64,000 bases of DNA from Echiichthys vipera (taxonomy: Eukaryota > Chordata > Actinopteri > Perciformes > Trachinidae). Shown here one piece after another: positions 53,211 through 63,763 of this stretch (positions are counted from its first letter, which is position 1; every line of letters starts with the position of its first letter). The position numbers and the translations under genes were made by a program. A model generated the notes under the pieces. The model was not told the origin of the DNA, ran no database searches, and worked only from the letters and a program-made list of their open reading frames with translations. The DNA lies in NCBI GenBank assembly GCA_963691815.1, contig OY829652.1, forward strand, positions 34,663,473 through 34,727,472. Direction: 5' to 3'.

Positions 53211-54051
53211 ATGATGGCTTCCCCCGCTCTCTCTTGCTCGGAGTGTCGTATGTTTAGCTACTCCTCTGCCTCCTTTAGTGATTGTAAAATGTAATAAATG
53301 TAGTGTATTTGTAGTGTTTGAGGCTCAGTGAGTTAGAGGCATGGCTCCGCACCATTGAAGCTCAGTCTTACGCTACGGTAGCTAGCCGGCCACCTATAAC
53401 GTTAGCCGGTGCGAAGCCACATAGTGTAGCATTAGCTTCTGCCAGCCCTCCCCCGGCAATCCCTGAGCAGCCAGGGTGCTCCTGGGTGACTGTGAGAGGA
53501 AAGCATAGCTCTAAATCGAAGCCCATGGTTAACCATTCGCCCATTCACGTTTCAAATAAGTTTTCTCCACTAAGTGACACACCTGCTGTGGAAACAACAA
53601 TGGTTATTGGCAGCTTCTTTCTGAGAAACGTGAACTTAGCGACACCAGGGACCATAGTAAAATGCGTCCCAGGGGCCAGAGCGGGCGACATTGAGTCCTA
53701 TTTGAAACTGCTGGCTAGGGATAAATGTAAATATGGTAAGATTGTTATTCACGTCGGCGGTAATGACACCCGATTACGTCAATCGGAGGTCACTAAAATT
53801 AATGTGGAGTCGGTGAATTCTCTGGTCCCCTGCCAAACTCTACTTGCGATGACATGTATAGCTGCATGTCATCATTCCGTCGCTGGCTGTCTGGATGGTG
53901 CCCGGTAAATAATGTGGGCTTTGTAGATAATTGGCAGCCTTTCTGGGGAAAAACTGGTCTTATTAGGAGAGATGGTATTCATCCTACTTTGGAAGGTGCC
54001 GCTCTCATATCTAAGAACCTGGACGCAGTTGTTAGCGGTCTAAAACCATGA
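53211..54051 (+). pseudogene. LINE ORF1 with SGNH-esterase domain
   Basis: CR1-group ORF1 proteins are known to carry an SGNH/GDSL-type esterase. Here ATG at 53,211-53,214 starts a Cys-containing N terminus (SPALSCSECRMFSYSSASFS). After a frameshift, 53,318-53,908 includes KIVIHVGGNDTRLRQSEVTK (the Gly-Asn-Asp block). A further frame change leads to RRDGIHPTLEGAALISKNL at about 53,970-54,030, holding the catalytic Asp-x-x-His pair. A segment between the two blocks looks deleted (near 53,850). The protein is broken by at least two frameshifts. Confidence 0.8.
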
Positions 54052-54245
54052 CAACCCAGTGTTGGGATCAGGAAGCAGAGTCGTAGTTTAATACACCTCT
54101 CTGCTCTGCTCTTAGCACAGATGCCCAGGAAGCAGAGTGGCAGTCTTACACACCTCTCTGAGCTCCCTGTGGAGCACTTTCCAGCTCAGTATAGTATACA
54201 AACGCTGTCTGCCCCACAATCATTTAAAAATTACCAGATCAAAAA

Positions 54246-54559
54246 TGAACAGAAGAGGAGCTACGCAGAGAAACTTGATACAAATTAACACAAAATCTGC
54301 GATAATGCAACAAAATCCGAAAATAAAATGTGGATTTTTAAACATCAGTTCTCTGTCATCTCAAGCTGTATTAGTAAATTATCTCATATCAGATAATCAT
54401 ATTGATTTACTGACTGAAACCTGGCTGTGTCATGAAGAATATGTTAGCTTAAATGAATCCACTCCTCCCAGTCATATTAATACTCATATTCCTCGAGGCA
54501 GTGGTCGAGGAGGAGGCGTTTCAGCTATTTATGACTCAGACCTATTAATCAACCCTTAA
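54246..54559 (+). pseudogene. LINE ORF2 start (endonuclease)
   Basis: From ATG at 54,246 the frame gives an APE endonuclease N terminus: KCGFLNISSLSSQAVLVN, DLLTETWL (catalytic Glu) and GRGGGVSAIY, then a stop at 54,557. Continuing sequence to 54,980 is endonuclease in other frames (VGDFNIHVD, LSDHCL). Confidence 0.8.
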
Positions 54560-55616
54560 CCTAAACTAAATATAATTCATTTGTAAGTCTTGTTCTTTAT
54601 CTTTCACATTCAACCTGGAAAACAGTGCAGCCAGTTATACTTGTTATAGTGTACCTGGTCCGGACTCTAACGACCGGACCCGGAATTTCTATCTGAATTC
54701 TCATACTTTCTGTCAAATTTAGTCCTTAAATCTGATAAAGTAATCATTGTAGGAGATTTTAATATTCACGTGGACGTTGATAATAATAGTCCAAGTATTG
54801 TGTTTCTCTTAATTAGATTCAACTGGTTTTAGTCAGTGTACATAAACCTATTCACTGTTTTAATCATACCCTCAACCTTGTTTTGGCTCATGGTGTAGAA
54901 ATCAATGACTTCATAGTCTTTCCAAAGAATCCTATTTTATCAGACCATTGTTTAATAACTTTTGGATTCATATTACAGGACTACTCACCTAAAAGGTTTC
55001 TACACTAGATGTTTATCTGATAGTGCTGTTATTAAATTTAAGGAAGCGATTCAATCTGCATTTAATTGAATGCCTTCTCCTAATATTCAAGATTCCTGTA
55101 CTAACGTTAGTCTCTCTGAAATTGATTACCTTGTTGACAGTGTTGCAGGTTCACTACGAACAACACTCGACTCTGTTGCTCCTTTTAAAAAGAAGATAAT
55201 GAAACCGAGGAAGTTAGCGCCGTAGTATAACTCACAAACCCGTGAATTAAAACAAATGTTGCGTAAATCGGAAAGTAAATGGCGCTCCACTAAATTGGAG
55301 GAATCTCACTTAGTTTGTCAAGAAAGTCTAAAAAAATATAGGAAGGCCCTCTGTAATGCCAGAGCATTACTCATCTTTAATAGAGGAGAATAAGAACAAT
55401 CCTAGATTTCTTTTCAGCACTGTAGCCAGGCTGACAGAGAGCCACAGCTCTATTGAGCCATGTATTCCTATAACCCTCAGTAGTAACGACTTCATGAACT
55501 TCTTTAATGACAAAATTATAACTATTAGAGACAAAATCAACTCGCTTCGCACCAATGAGCACCAGTGAGTGCTGAAGGTCACTGACAGACAATGCCATCA
55601 GGACCACATCATCAGG

Positions 55617-56540
55617 AGAAGTTCTGAGAAGTCATGGAGAAGGACTTTTGGGCGGCACCAAAGTGCTTCTGGAAAACAATTTGACATCTCAGGAGGGGGA
55701 AACGGGGAACCGTCCAAGCTGTTGACAGTAAGGACGGGACGCTGGTGACCTCAGCTGATGTGGTAATCGGGGGTGGAAGGAGCACTTTGAGGATTTGACT
55801 AACACGCCCTCTTTTGTAGAGGCAGAGCTGGAGGCTGATGGGGAATCATTGTCAATATCTCTGGCGGAAGTCACTGAGGTAGTCAAACAACTCCACAATG
55901 GCAAAGCCCCAGGGATTGATGAGATGTCAATCAGCAGAAATGCTGAAAGCTTTGGGTTTGGGGGGGGCTGTCTTTGTTGACACGTCTCTTCAACATTGCA
56001 TGGAAGTCTGGGACAGTGCCAAGGGAGTGGCAGACCGGGGGGGTGATTCCCCTGTTTAAAAAGGGGGACCAGAGGGTGTGTGCCAATTACAGGGATATCA
56101 CACTACTCAGCCTCCCTAGTAAAGTCTACTCCAAGGTGCTGGAAAGGAGGGTTCGTCCTATAGTCGAACCTCAGATTGAAGAGGAACAATGCGAATTCTG
56201 TCCTGGACGTGAAACAAAGGACCAGCTCTTTACTCCACTCACGCAAGGATCCTGGAGGGGACCTGGGAGTATGCCCATCCAGTCTACATGTGCTTTGTGG
56301 ATCTGGAGAAGGCATATGACCGGGTCCCTTGGGAGATACTGTGGGAGGTGCAGCGGGAGTATGGGGTGAGGGGGTCACTTCTGTGGGCCATCCAATCTCT
56401 GTACACCCAAAGCGAGAGCTGTGTCCGGATCCTTGGCAGTAAGTCAGATTCGTTCCCAATGGGGGTTGGCCTCCGCCAGGGGTGCACTTTGTCACCATTG
56501 GTTTCGTGATTTTCATGGACAGGATATCGAGACATAGTCG
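55617..56540 (+). mobile_element. Rex3-like LINE fragment inside the L2-type LINE
   Basis: The plus-strand pieces cover linker to mid-RT: SLAEVTEVVKQLHNGKAPGI, VPREWQTGGVIPLFKKGDQR, FVDLEKAYDRVPWEILWEV (motif A) and GLRQGCTLSPL, ending at MDRISRHSRG. Several frameshifts are present. It overlaps in extent with the copy at 23.3-24.2 kb and, like it, is truncated at both ends. Confidence 0.82.
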
Positions 56541-56945
56541 TGGACCCATTCTATTAACCTTATATATGCTTCCCTTAGGAAATATTATAAGGAAGCACTC
56601 CATACATTTTCATTGTTATGCTGATGATACACAATTGTATTTGTTGATCAAACCAAAAGAATCCGATCAGTTAGCTTAACTTCAAATGTGCATTAAAGAA
56701 ATAAAAAGCTGGATGACCTGCAATTTTCTGATGTTAAACTCAGAAAAAACTGAAGTTATTGTACTTGAACTCAAAGGCCTCTGAAACTCAATAGCTAAAG
56801 ATATTGTTACTCTGGAGGATGTTGAGTTGTCCTCCAGCACCACAGTAAGGAATCTGGGTGTTATTTCTGATCAGGATATGTCCTTCGATTCTTACATAAA
56901 ACTAATGACAAGGACTGCATATTTTCATAATATTGCGACAATTCT
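56540..56945 (+). pseudogene. L2-type RT motif C and thumb
   Basis: The frame reads GPILLTLYMLPLGNIIRKH then FHCYADDTQLYLLIKPKES (catalytic YADD near 56,618), then after a stop CNFLMLNSEKTEVI and VRNLGVISDQDMSFDSYIK. It is separated from the RT N terminus by the Rex3 fragment. Confidence 0.8.
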
Positions 56946-57184
56946 TACAATCCTCTCCGTCTGTTTCATTTATCTCTCATCAATGCATGTTATTAATTCA
57001 ACTTCTTCCCCCTGTTGTCTCGCTGATCCTGGTGGTGCATGCTGCCGTGGTCCTGCATGACGCTTTCTGCTGCTATTATCACTGTTACTCATATATACTA
57101 TCACTAGTCTAATAAACCATAAAATTTGTAGCCGTAAAAAAAACAGCAGCGGTATGTCTCGCTGTATCGTAGCTGCTATTGCCT

Positions 57185-57512
57185 GCATTCTCAGAGCGCA
57201 GCAATCTAGTCGGGTAATACGGTACTATGAGCTCTTTAAGATACGACGGAGCCTGATCAATAAGAGCTTTGTAGGTAAGGAGAAGGATTTTAAATTCTAT
57301 TCTAGATTTTACAGGTAGCCAGTGCAAAGAAGCTTATACAGGATAAATATGTTCTTTTTTATTTGTTTTAGTTAGTACATTAGCTGCAGCATTTTGGATC
57401 GTTAACTGGAGACTCTAAACAGACTTATTGGAGCAGCCTGATAATAAAGTTGCAATAGTCCAGTCTAGAAGTAACAAAAGCATGGGCTAGTTTTTCTGCA
57501 TCTTTCTGAGAC
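57185..57512 (-). mobile_element. Inverted L2-type ORF2 C-terminal fragment
   Basis: On minus it reads LDWTIATLLSGCSNKSV, then LHWLPVKSRIEFKILLLTYK and YYPTRLLRSENAG, the post-RT region of the same LINE family whose 3' UTR lies immediately to the left in plus orientation. It therefore supplies, inverted, the part missing at 56,945/56,960. Confidence 0.8.
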
Positions 57513-57729
57513 ACAATGGCCCTCATTTATCAATGAAAACGGGCGGAGATCTGAGCGCAGAATTGGTCGTCAACAGGACACACGTGTGATTTATGAAACA
57601 TTCGTATCCGACCAATATCAGCGTACGAATGAGCGGGCCTTGATAAATGCTACGGGCTGAATTCGATCGTCATTAACATGTTACACCCTTAAATATTCCT
57701 GGTTCGGAGGCCTCGCCAACTGAGGTCAA

Positions 57730-57895
57730 ACATGGAGAGAAGAAACACTGTTAAGAAAAGAAACTTTTACGACAGAGATCGGCATCCTGACATCAGAGAT
57801 GGAGCAAAATAAAGATGTGCCTTTTGGCAGTATTAAGAGTGGAATAAAAGGGGCCCATAAAAACGCTGTATGGAAAAGAATAGAGGAGGCAGTCA
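57730..57895 (+). pseudogene. Harbinger Myb/SANT-like protein fragment
   Basis: The plus strand reads RRNTVKKRNFYDRD, then after a frameshift EMEQNKDVPFGSIKSGIK and AHKNAVWKRIEEAVN. This resembles the N-terminal Myb-like domain of the accessory DNA-binding protein of Harbinger transposons (the NAIF1-related type). Confidence 0.7.
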
Positions 57896-58026
57896 ACCCG
57901 AAGCAGCGCTCCACTGTGACCTGTGTGCGCACTGGCGAACCTGCGCTCCTGCTCTGTAGTGGGGTTTGCCAGCGGGGTTATTAGGTATTCCATTAGAGGA
58001 TAACCTTTGTCACCTAGAAGAACCAT
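57850..58026 (-). pseudogene. HARBI1-type transposase fragment
   Basis: The minus strand reads VLLGDKGYPLMEYLITPLAN followed by FASAHTGH, then in another frame RTQVTVERCFGL. These are the blocks around the second and third catalytic acidic residues of DDE transposases of the HARBI1 family. It is only a fragment, with a frameshift. Confidence 0.78.
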
Positions 58027-58094
58027 ACCAAAATGGTAATTATCTGATACCTTGCTTGATTTAATGCAATTTATCGAGGGCCACTTATTTACTT

Positions 58095-58945
58095 ACTACT
58101 TACTCTCATGGACTAGTAACTAATCACCAACTGGGCATTACAACATGTCATAAGACTTTATGAACGGCTAAGCACAGAACTGTGACTTTGTTATGATGTT
58201 TAATGTTGATTATGTGTGACTGTGTTGATTCAGTTAAGTTGAGGATGTTTTGTTAGCAATGCTCCACACAGTTATTGCACACACTAACACTCTGTTAACT
58301 ATAACTGTATTTGAACAGACTACCCACACATAACCTGAATAAGAACTTCTGAGATCTTCAGCCTGCTGGCTTTTGTGTGACTTAAATGTTCACACCATCT
58401 CTGCAGGTGTCCAACCCCCACACCTCTCCTCTTTGTCACACGCACACACACACTTGCTGTTAGCTTTAGTTAGTTTATTGTGTTTTGTTTGTTGCATTTA
58501 TTAATTTGTTAATACATGTTTGTGTTTACAATATGTCTGTTTATTTAATAATACACAAAGATGAATGAGCCAGCCTCTACTTAGAAAATAACTTTTAAAT
58601 CCTTCAACTGAGTAAACAATTACATTTATCGGAGTTCAACCCTTAATTAGTAGTTTAATATATTTAACAAGACTTTTATATTAGTTGTCACTCTGTCTAT
58701 GGCGGTAGTTCCCCGAGGAACTCTGGTTTAACTTGAGTTATTTTTAATTATTATCTTTGATAATTATTGGTAATAGCTAATATTTACTTGATTAACGATA
58801 AGTTTATTGAGAATACTCAATCTCATAACCTGAACGTAAGTCAAGGCCCTACATTTACTTGGTTCTCCGTCTGAAGTTTTTTTTTTTATAAATTTAAGTT
58901 ATTAATTTTTAGTAATATTTCTTTATTCATTTTCTTTTTCAAATT
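58095..58945 (+). repeat. Partial copy of the 192-7125 LTR, inverted (copy C)
   Basis: This is the reverse complement of LTR copy A from about 1,570 down to about 240. It lacks the terminal sequence on its right, where it abuts an L2-type LINE fragment, and its upstream (U3) part on the left. It has no MITE at the position where copy A carries one, and keeps a segment (about 58,190-58,350) absent from copy A. Confidence 0.82.
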
Positions 58946-60480
58946 AAAGTAACCTAGTTGGAATAGAGTCTAGGAGACAAGTAGAAGGCTTCGATACTGA
59001 AATAGTAGAGGTTAATTTAAGGTCAACTGTAGAAAAGCAGTCCAAGAATATATCAGGTCGCACAGTTGTTTCTAAGGTTCCTGGGTTTGAAGAAAGACTG
59101 GTGCCAAGCGAGTTGATTTTGTCTCTAATAGTTATAATTTTGTCATTAAAAAAGGTCATGACGTCGTTACTACTGAGGGTTATAGAAATATACGGCTCAA
59201 TAGAGCTGTGGCTCTCTGTCAGCCTGGCTACAGTGCTGAAAAGAAATCTAGGATTGTTCTTATCCTCTATTAAAGATGAGTAATAGGCTGCTCTGGCATT
59301 ACATATATTTTTTACATTACTTATATTTTTTTAGACTTTCTTGCCAAACTAAGCGGGGTTCTTCCTATTTAGTGGAACGCCATTTACTTTCCAATTTTTG
59401 TGATACTTGTTTTAATTCATTGGTTTGAGAGTTATACCATGGGGATAACTTCCTCTGTTTGTAAAGTAGCAACAGAGTTGAGTGTTGTTCGTATTGAGCC
59501 TGCAACACTGTCAACAAGGTGATCAATTTCAGAGAAACTAAGATGGAGATGAGTGAGTGACTATTAAGTCTTTAATTTCCACACCATAAGCCAAAACAAG
59601 GTCGAGATTAAGGGCCCGTCCACACGATTGAAAACAACCTTTTTTCCCCTCTGTTCATGAAAAGTTTTCCGTCCACACGGACTCGGCTCAAGAAACATCT
59701 GCGTTCACACGAAACCAGTGAAACCAGCTAAAAACGCTGTAATATACATGCCAGGCCTGGGTGTGGCGCTGTAACTGCCACAGAAATACACCAACACGGA
59801 GAAGAAGAGATGGAGCGCCGCTGTTGTGTGTAATCATAATACAAACACCAGAGAGTTTCTCTCCAAATTTGGAGACTTCCCAAATCCTCCTTCATCCTAG
59901 AGAGAAATCTGTCCACTGTTTCTGGTGTTAGTGGAGACTTTTGTGGTGTTTTGGACTCTGATGCACGAATCACCCTTCCCCGTCCCAAAGCACTCACAGG
60001 CGGGCACTGTCTCGCTACTTTTTGCGAGCTTCTTGGCAACTTTATTTATAAAAAGCTACTAGCCACCAATTTAGCGTCTTATTCAGACCATCGGGAAAAA
60101 GGGAGAAATATATGGTCAACCTAATTCATTCCCATGCATGTGGCTCAGAGTACAGTTCCGTCTGTGGGTCCGTGTCTCTCTCCATGCAGCAGTGCTGTTG
60201 TTGTTATGTGACGCCGCGGGGGTTAGAGGTCCGAGGTGTGGAGATTAAGGCATCGTTAACAAAGTATGTGTTTTCGCCGTCCAGTCGACAATGCCACGGG
60301 GGGCTTTCTCAAATATTCCCACTCTGGGACCTGGTTACAGAAAAGACCGTTTTCAGGCTCCATAACGCCAGCTGCGTGTGGATGGAAAAATTAGCGTTTA
60401 TAGGAAAACGCCTTCTCGTGTGGCCAGGCCCTAAAACAGTAAGTAGGTTTATGTGCACTGACTAAAACCAATTAAATCTA
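58946..60480 (-). mobile_element. L2-type LINE fragment split by a MITE
   Basis: On minus, 60,480-60,435 and 59,608-58,946 match 54,820-55,570 of the LINE at 53 kb. The coding piece 59,159-58,944 (FFNDKIITIRDKINSL and TISVSKPSTCLLDSIPTRLL) is the start of the RT. It is truncated at LTR copy C. Confidence 0.75.
59612..60431 (+). mobile_element. Harbinger-type MITE (family 2), second copy
   Basis: Termini GGGCCCGTCCACACG and CGTGTGGCCAGGCCC, TAA on both sides (59,609-59,611 and 60,432-60,434). It interrupts the L2-type LINE; the matching uninterrupted sequence at about 54,855-54,870 shows the target. Confidence 0.88.
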
Positions 60481-60631
60481 ACAGAGGGATAAACGTAGTA
60501 CTAAGGCTAAAACAATAAATATAAATAATGACAATCATAACGTGCGTGTAATGAGCTGCCAACAGCCAGTGTTGTTTCCTTTGCAAGTGTGTCACTGAGT
60601 GGAGAAGACTTGTTTGAAACATGAACGAGTG

Positions 60632-60788
60632 GACGGCCCGCTGTCCGCAGTTATGCTTTTGTAGAGCAGTATGCACATGTACGAGCACAAGCGTGCGCAC
60701 GTGTATGAGCACGAGCACGAGCACGAGCCCTATGGCGGTAGCGGTATGTGCGCCTGTTCGGACATAGAAAATAGAACGACGGACCATG
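60632..60788 (+). mobile_element. Fragment of MITE family 1
   Basis: Matches the 940-1,100 part of the copy at 847-1441: ggcccgctgtccgcagttat, the gagcac/gtgcgc repeats, and tgttcggacatagaaa. No termini are present. Confidence 0.7.
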
Positions 60789-61500
60789 CCGCTGTTACCT
60801 GTCAGATGTATGCTGATGACTCAGTCATATATCTACATGCTTAAAACACGAGGCAAGCTGCAGGAGAGTTATCAGCTACAAAGGTCAACATCACAAATTG
60901 GCTAGCAAACTCATGTCTGCACCTTAATGTCAATAAAAAGTATGTTTGTTTTTTGCAAAACCTGCAAATAAAGATCCAGATTCTCCTGTTACGGTGGAGG
61001 GAAGACTTTTAGTGGTACAAGAGTTTAAATATCTAGGGATATTAATAAACTCAAAACTGACATTTAAATCACAAGTTAAAATAGTAGTGAACAGAATCAA
61101 ATTTAATTTGGCAAATTTCAGACACATCAGGAATAATTTAACTACGGAGGCCTCATAGTTGTACATGAATGCCATCATTGTATCAAACATGAACTACTGT
61201 ATCACCAGTTGGACACAAACTGGACCGACCACATTAAGATCAGTTGAGAAACTGTAAAAACAGATCTTAAAAACACTGGACAAAGAGTAAAAATCATATC
61301 ATTGTAAAATCCTAACTAAATATAATTTATTAAACTGGGAAAACATCATTATATTGGCCGATCTCTAACTTGTGTATAAAGTATTTCATCGTATGGCTCC
61401 CCCTCCACTCAATGAATTCATTACACAAAATCTAAACCAGGGTTTTTTCTGGCAAAAATTTTGCGGTACATCAAGTAACATGCATGAAGTGCCCAGCCAC
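60789..61500 (+). mobile_element. Jockey-superclade LINE fragment, second copy
   Basis: The plus strand gives QMYADDSVIYLHA (motif C), NITNWLANSCLHLNVNKK, then 60,946-61,158 with VQEFKYLGILINSKLTFKS and NRIKFNLANFRHIRNN, matching the LINE at 11,061-13,149. Stops and frameshifts are frequent. Homology fades after about 61,430. Confidence 0.78.
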
Positions 61501-62115
61501 TGAATACTGAACAAACGTTATGTGCTTAAAAACCACATCCACCTATCTCATTCATACAACTCTGTCACCCACAGCCCAAGAACCAAAACAGTTCCCTACA
61601 AAACATCACTTACTGTGAACATTATTATTATTTCCACCCTCATTATTTGTGAGCAGTGTAGGATAAGAAGAGAGAACTACACGAATATTAATAAATTAAT
61701 GAATCACCTTATTAAGTTTTAATCAGGCTAATTAGCTATTCCTTGTCAAAAAGGGGCACCACCACCGAATAGACAGGTAATGTGGACTAAGCCCGATGGA
61801 AACCTAGTCACCTGCAAGAATTTCAGTTTCTCTTATCAATTAATTGTATTAATCAATTTCTATCAATCTCAATCTGAAAACGTTTCTTCTTGTAAAACAG
61901 TGACCTCAAATCTTTGAATGAAAGTTCACAGACAACAACTGGGGTTTTGGGTGTTTTACTACAAAAATATGAATATATTTATATACATAATATACATGAT
62001 AGATTACAACATGAAACGACACACATGCCAATAACACAGAAAACGAATGGGCATGGTAAAAGCTATGTTATGGAAATGCAATTTCTAATGATACCTTTAT
62101 GGAAAGTAAAGTTTA
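61500..62115. other. Unassigned sequence
   Basis: AT-rich sequence, no supported feature. Confidence 0.4.
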
Positions 62116-62456
62116 ATATCAAATCAGCCTTAATTTGGCTTATGGTGTGGAAATTAAATACTTGATAGTTTTTCCACAGAATCCTATTTAATCAGACCAT
62201 TATTTAATAACTTTTGAATTCGTATTACAGGACTACTCACCTCTGGGCAAAAGTTCCTACACTCGATGTTTATGTGATAGTGCTCTAACTAAATTTAAGG
62301 AAGCGATTCCATCAGCATTAAATTAAAGACTTAGTTTCTCTGAAATCGATCACCTTGTTGACAGTGTTGCAGGCTGGAGCATCTAATTGGTATTAAATGA
62401 TTAGCAATAAGCTGTTTCGAGTCTTATTTATCAGATAGATCTCAGTTTGTGTTGGG
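62116..62456 (+). mobile_element. L2-type LINE fragment
   Basis: Matches 54,885-55,160 (blocks tggcttatggtgtgg, caggactactcacct and cttgttgacagtgttgcagg), then continues with a short RT piece around 62,420-62,455 (cgagtcttatttatcagata). It is degenerate. Confidence 0.7.
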
Positions 62457-63758
62457 TATTGGCATGGCAGCCATTTTGTGCCGCCCGCCATAAACGGGAA
62501 GTCGCTCTAACTTCAGCATACATTATCCAAACTGCACCACATTTCCCACAGATGATTAGAGACAAGGCCTGAGGACAACTACATGCCAATATCGACTAAC
62601 AGACACAGCTCCACCTACTGACAATAGTAAATCAAACTTAAATGACGGAATTAATCAGATTTACATGAATTTCTCAATATGTAAAGCGCACTGCCACGAG
62701 TGCTTCCCGACATGCACCAGGTGCGAGGGCCCGTTCACCGCTGCTTGCAGCTTTAATTATTATTATTTGTATTAATATTATCATTATTAAAATTAGGGGT
62801 GGAACGGTTCATAAAATCCAATGTTCAGCTCATATCACGGTTTTGGGGTCATGGTTTTCGGTTCGGTTTGGTTGTTTTTTCTATTTCTTTTAGATTCTAA
62901 AAATACCATGCAGCAGATCAATAGTCTAATAATTAGATTACTTTTTAACCAGATATTCCTAAGGACATATAATGCAAAAACTGAAATAACGAAGCAGCTT
63001 GTTTAGGGGCTACTGTAACAATCTTAAATTAAAGTGAAGTGAGATTTTGAAACAGTAGGAGACACATTGCGGCATTTACGTGTTTATATATTTATTTGGC
63101 AAAAAGGTAAACTATTGTTTGCCTTCTAGGTAAGAATATAAACACTTATCAAATCTAAAAAAAAAATAGGTTTTCTTTCACTAAAATATGCACAAACAGC
63201 AATCACTGAACAGACTGAAATATGCTACATCAGGTCTATTCAATTCATTTGAATTGGGGCCGGTTGACGAAAATAATCAAAAATGAGGGGCCGGAAAAAT
63301 ATGAACATCACATTAATGGATGTTGTAAAACAATGGGCCTCAAAGTTCAACAAGCTTGTCAAAAAACAATCCTTGTTAAATGAACAAACCTGTTAACCAG
63401 AGGTTTTCACTCAATTATTGGACTAAAGTACAAGCTTGAGGCTCTTGTCCTTTACTTGTATGTTTTATTTACATGCTATTTTATACTTCTACGCCACTAC
63501 AAATCAGTGGAAATATACTTTTTACTCCACTACATTTATCTGATAACTTCAGGCTGGCAAAAATGAACGTAACATAAATGCAGAGTAGCATGATTTTTCT
63601 GAAAATGCCTGATCAACTTATCCTCTTTACACACAGATATGGCTGTAGATTAAACACAGGCTTCATAGTGACAAACAAAAAACTTCTCTGTCCATTCTCT
63701 GGTGAACTGACGGTTTTCTGCGACAACTTTTCTTTTTTTCAGAGTAGAAAGACGCATT
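62457..63758. other. Repeat-derived sequence, not resolved
   Basis: It contains gggtggaacggttca (62,798) and ttggggccggttgac (63,258), strings common at ends of fish DNA transposons, and the copy of the 22,323-22,460 repeat at 63,415-63,555. No bounded element or gene could be defined. Confidence 0.35.
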
Positions 63759-63763
63759 GATGT

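Larger units (their letters stand above)
53040..57180 (+). mobile_element. L2/CR1-type LINE with esterase ORF1, interrupted by Rex3
   Basis: In order on plus: 5' UTR, ORF1 (53,211-54,050), start of ORF2 with endonuclease (54,246-54,980), decayed linker and RT N terminus (55,010-55,570), Rex3 (about 55,617-56,540), RT motif C and beyond (56,540-56,945), then a direct jump to the 3' UTR (56,960-57,180). Part of the RT is lost at the Rex3 site, and the C-terminal coding is missing here but found inverted at 57,185-57,510. Confidence 0.85.
57514..58087. mobile_element. PIF/Harbinger remnant with convergent gene fragments
   Basis: The termini tggccctcatttatcaa (57,514) and aatttatcgagggcca (58,072) are a short imperfect inverted repeat. 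Between them lie a plus-strand fragment of a Myb/SANT-like protein and a minus-strand fragment of a HARBI1-type transposase, converging at about 57,897. This is the two-gene arrangement of Harbinger elements with most of both genes deleted. Flanking TWA duplication is not visible. Confidence 0.72.

Noticed and set aside
59728..60039. 103-codon minus-strand frame
   Set aside because: It lies wholly within the non-coding MITE of family 2 and is not open in the other copy at the same place.
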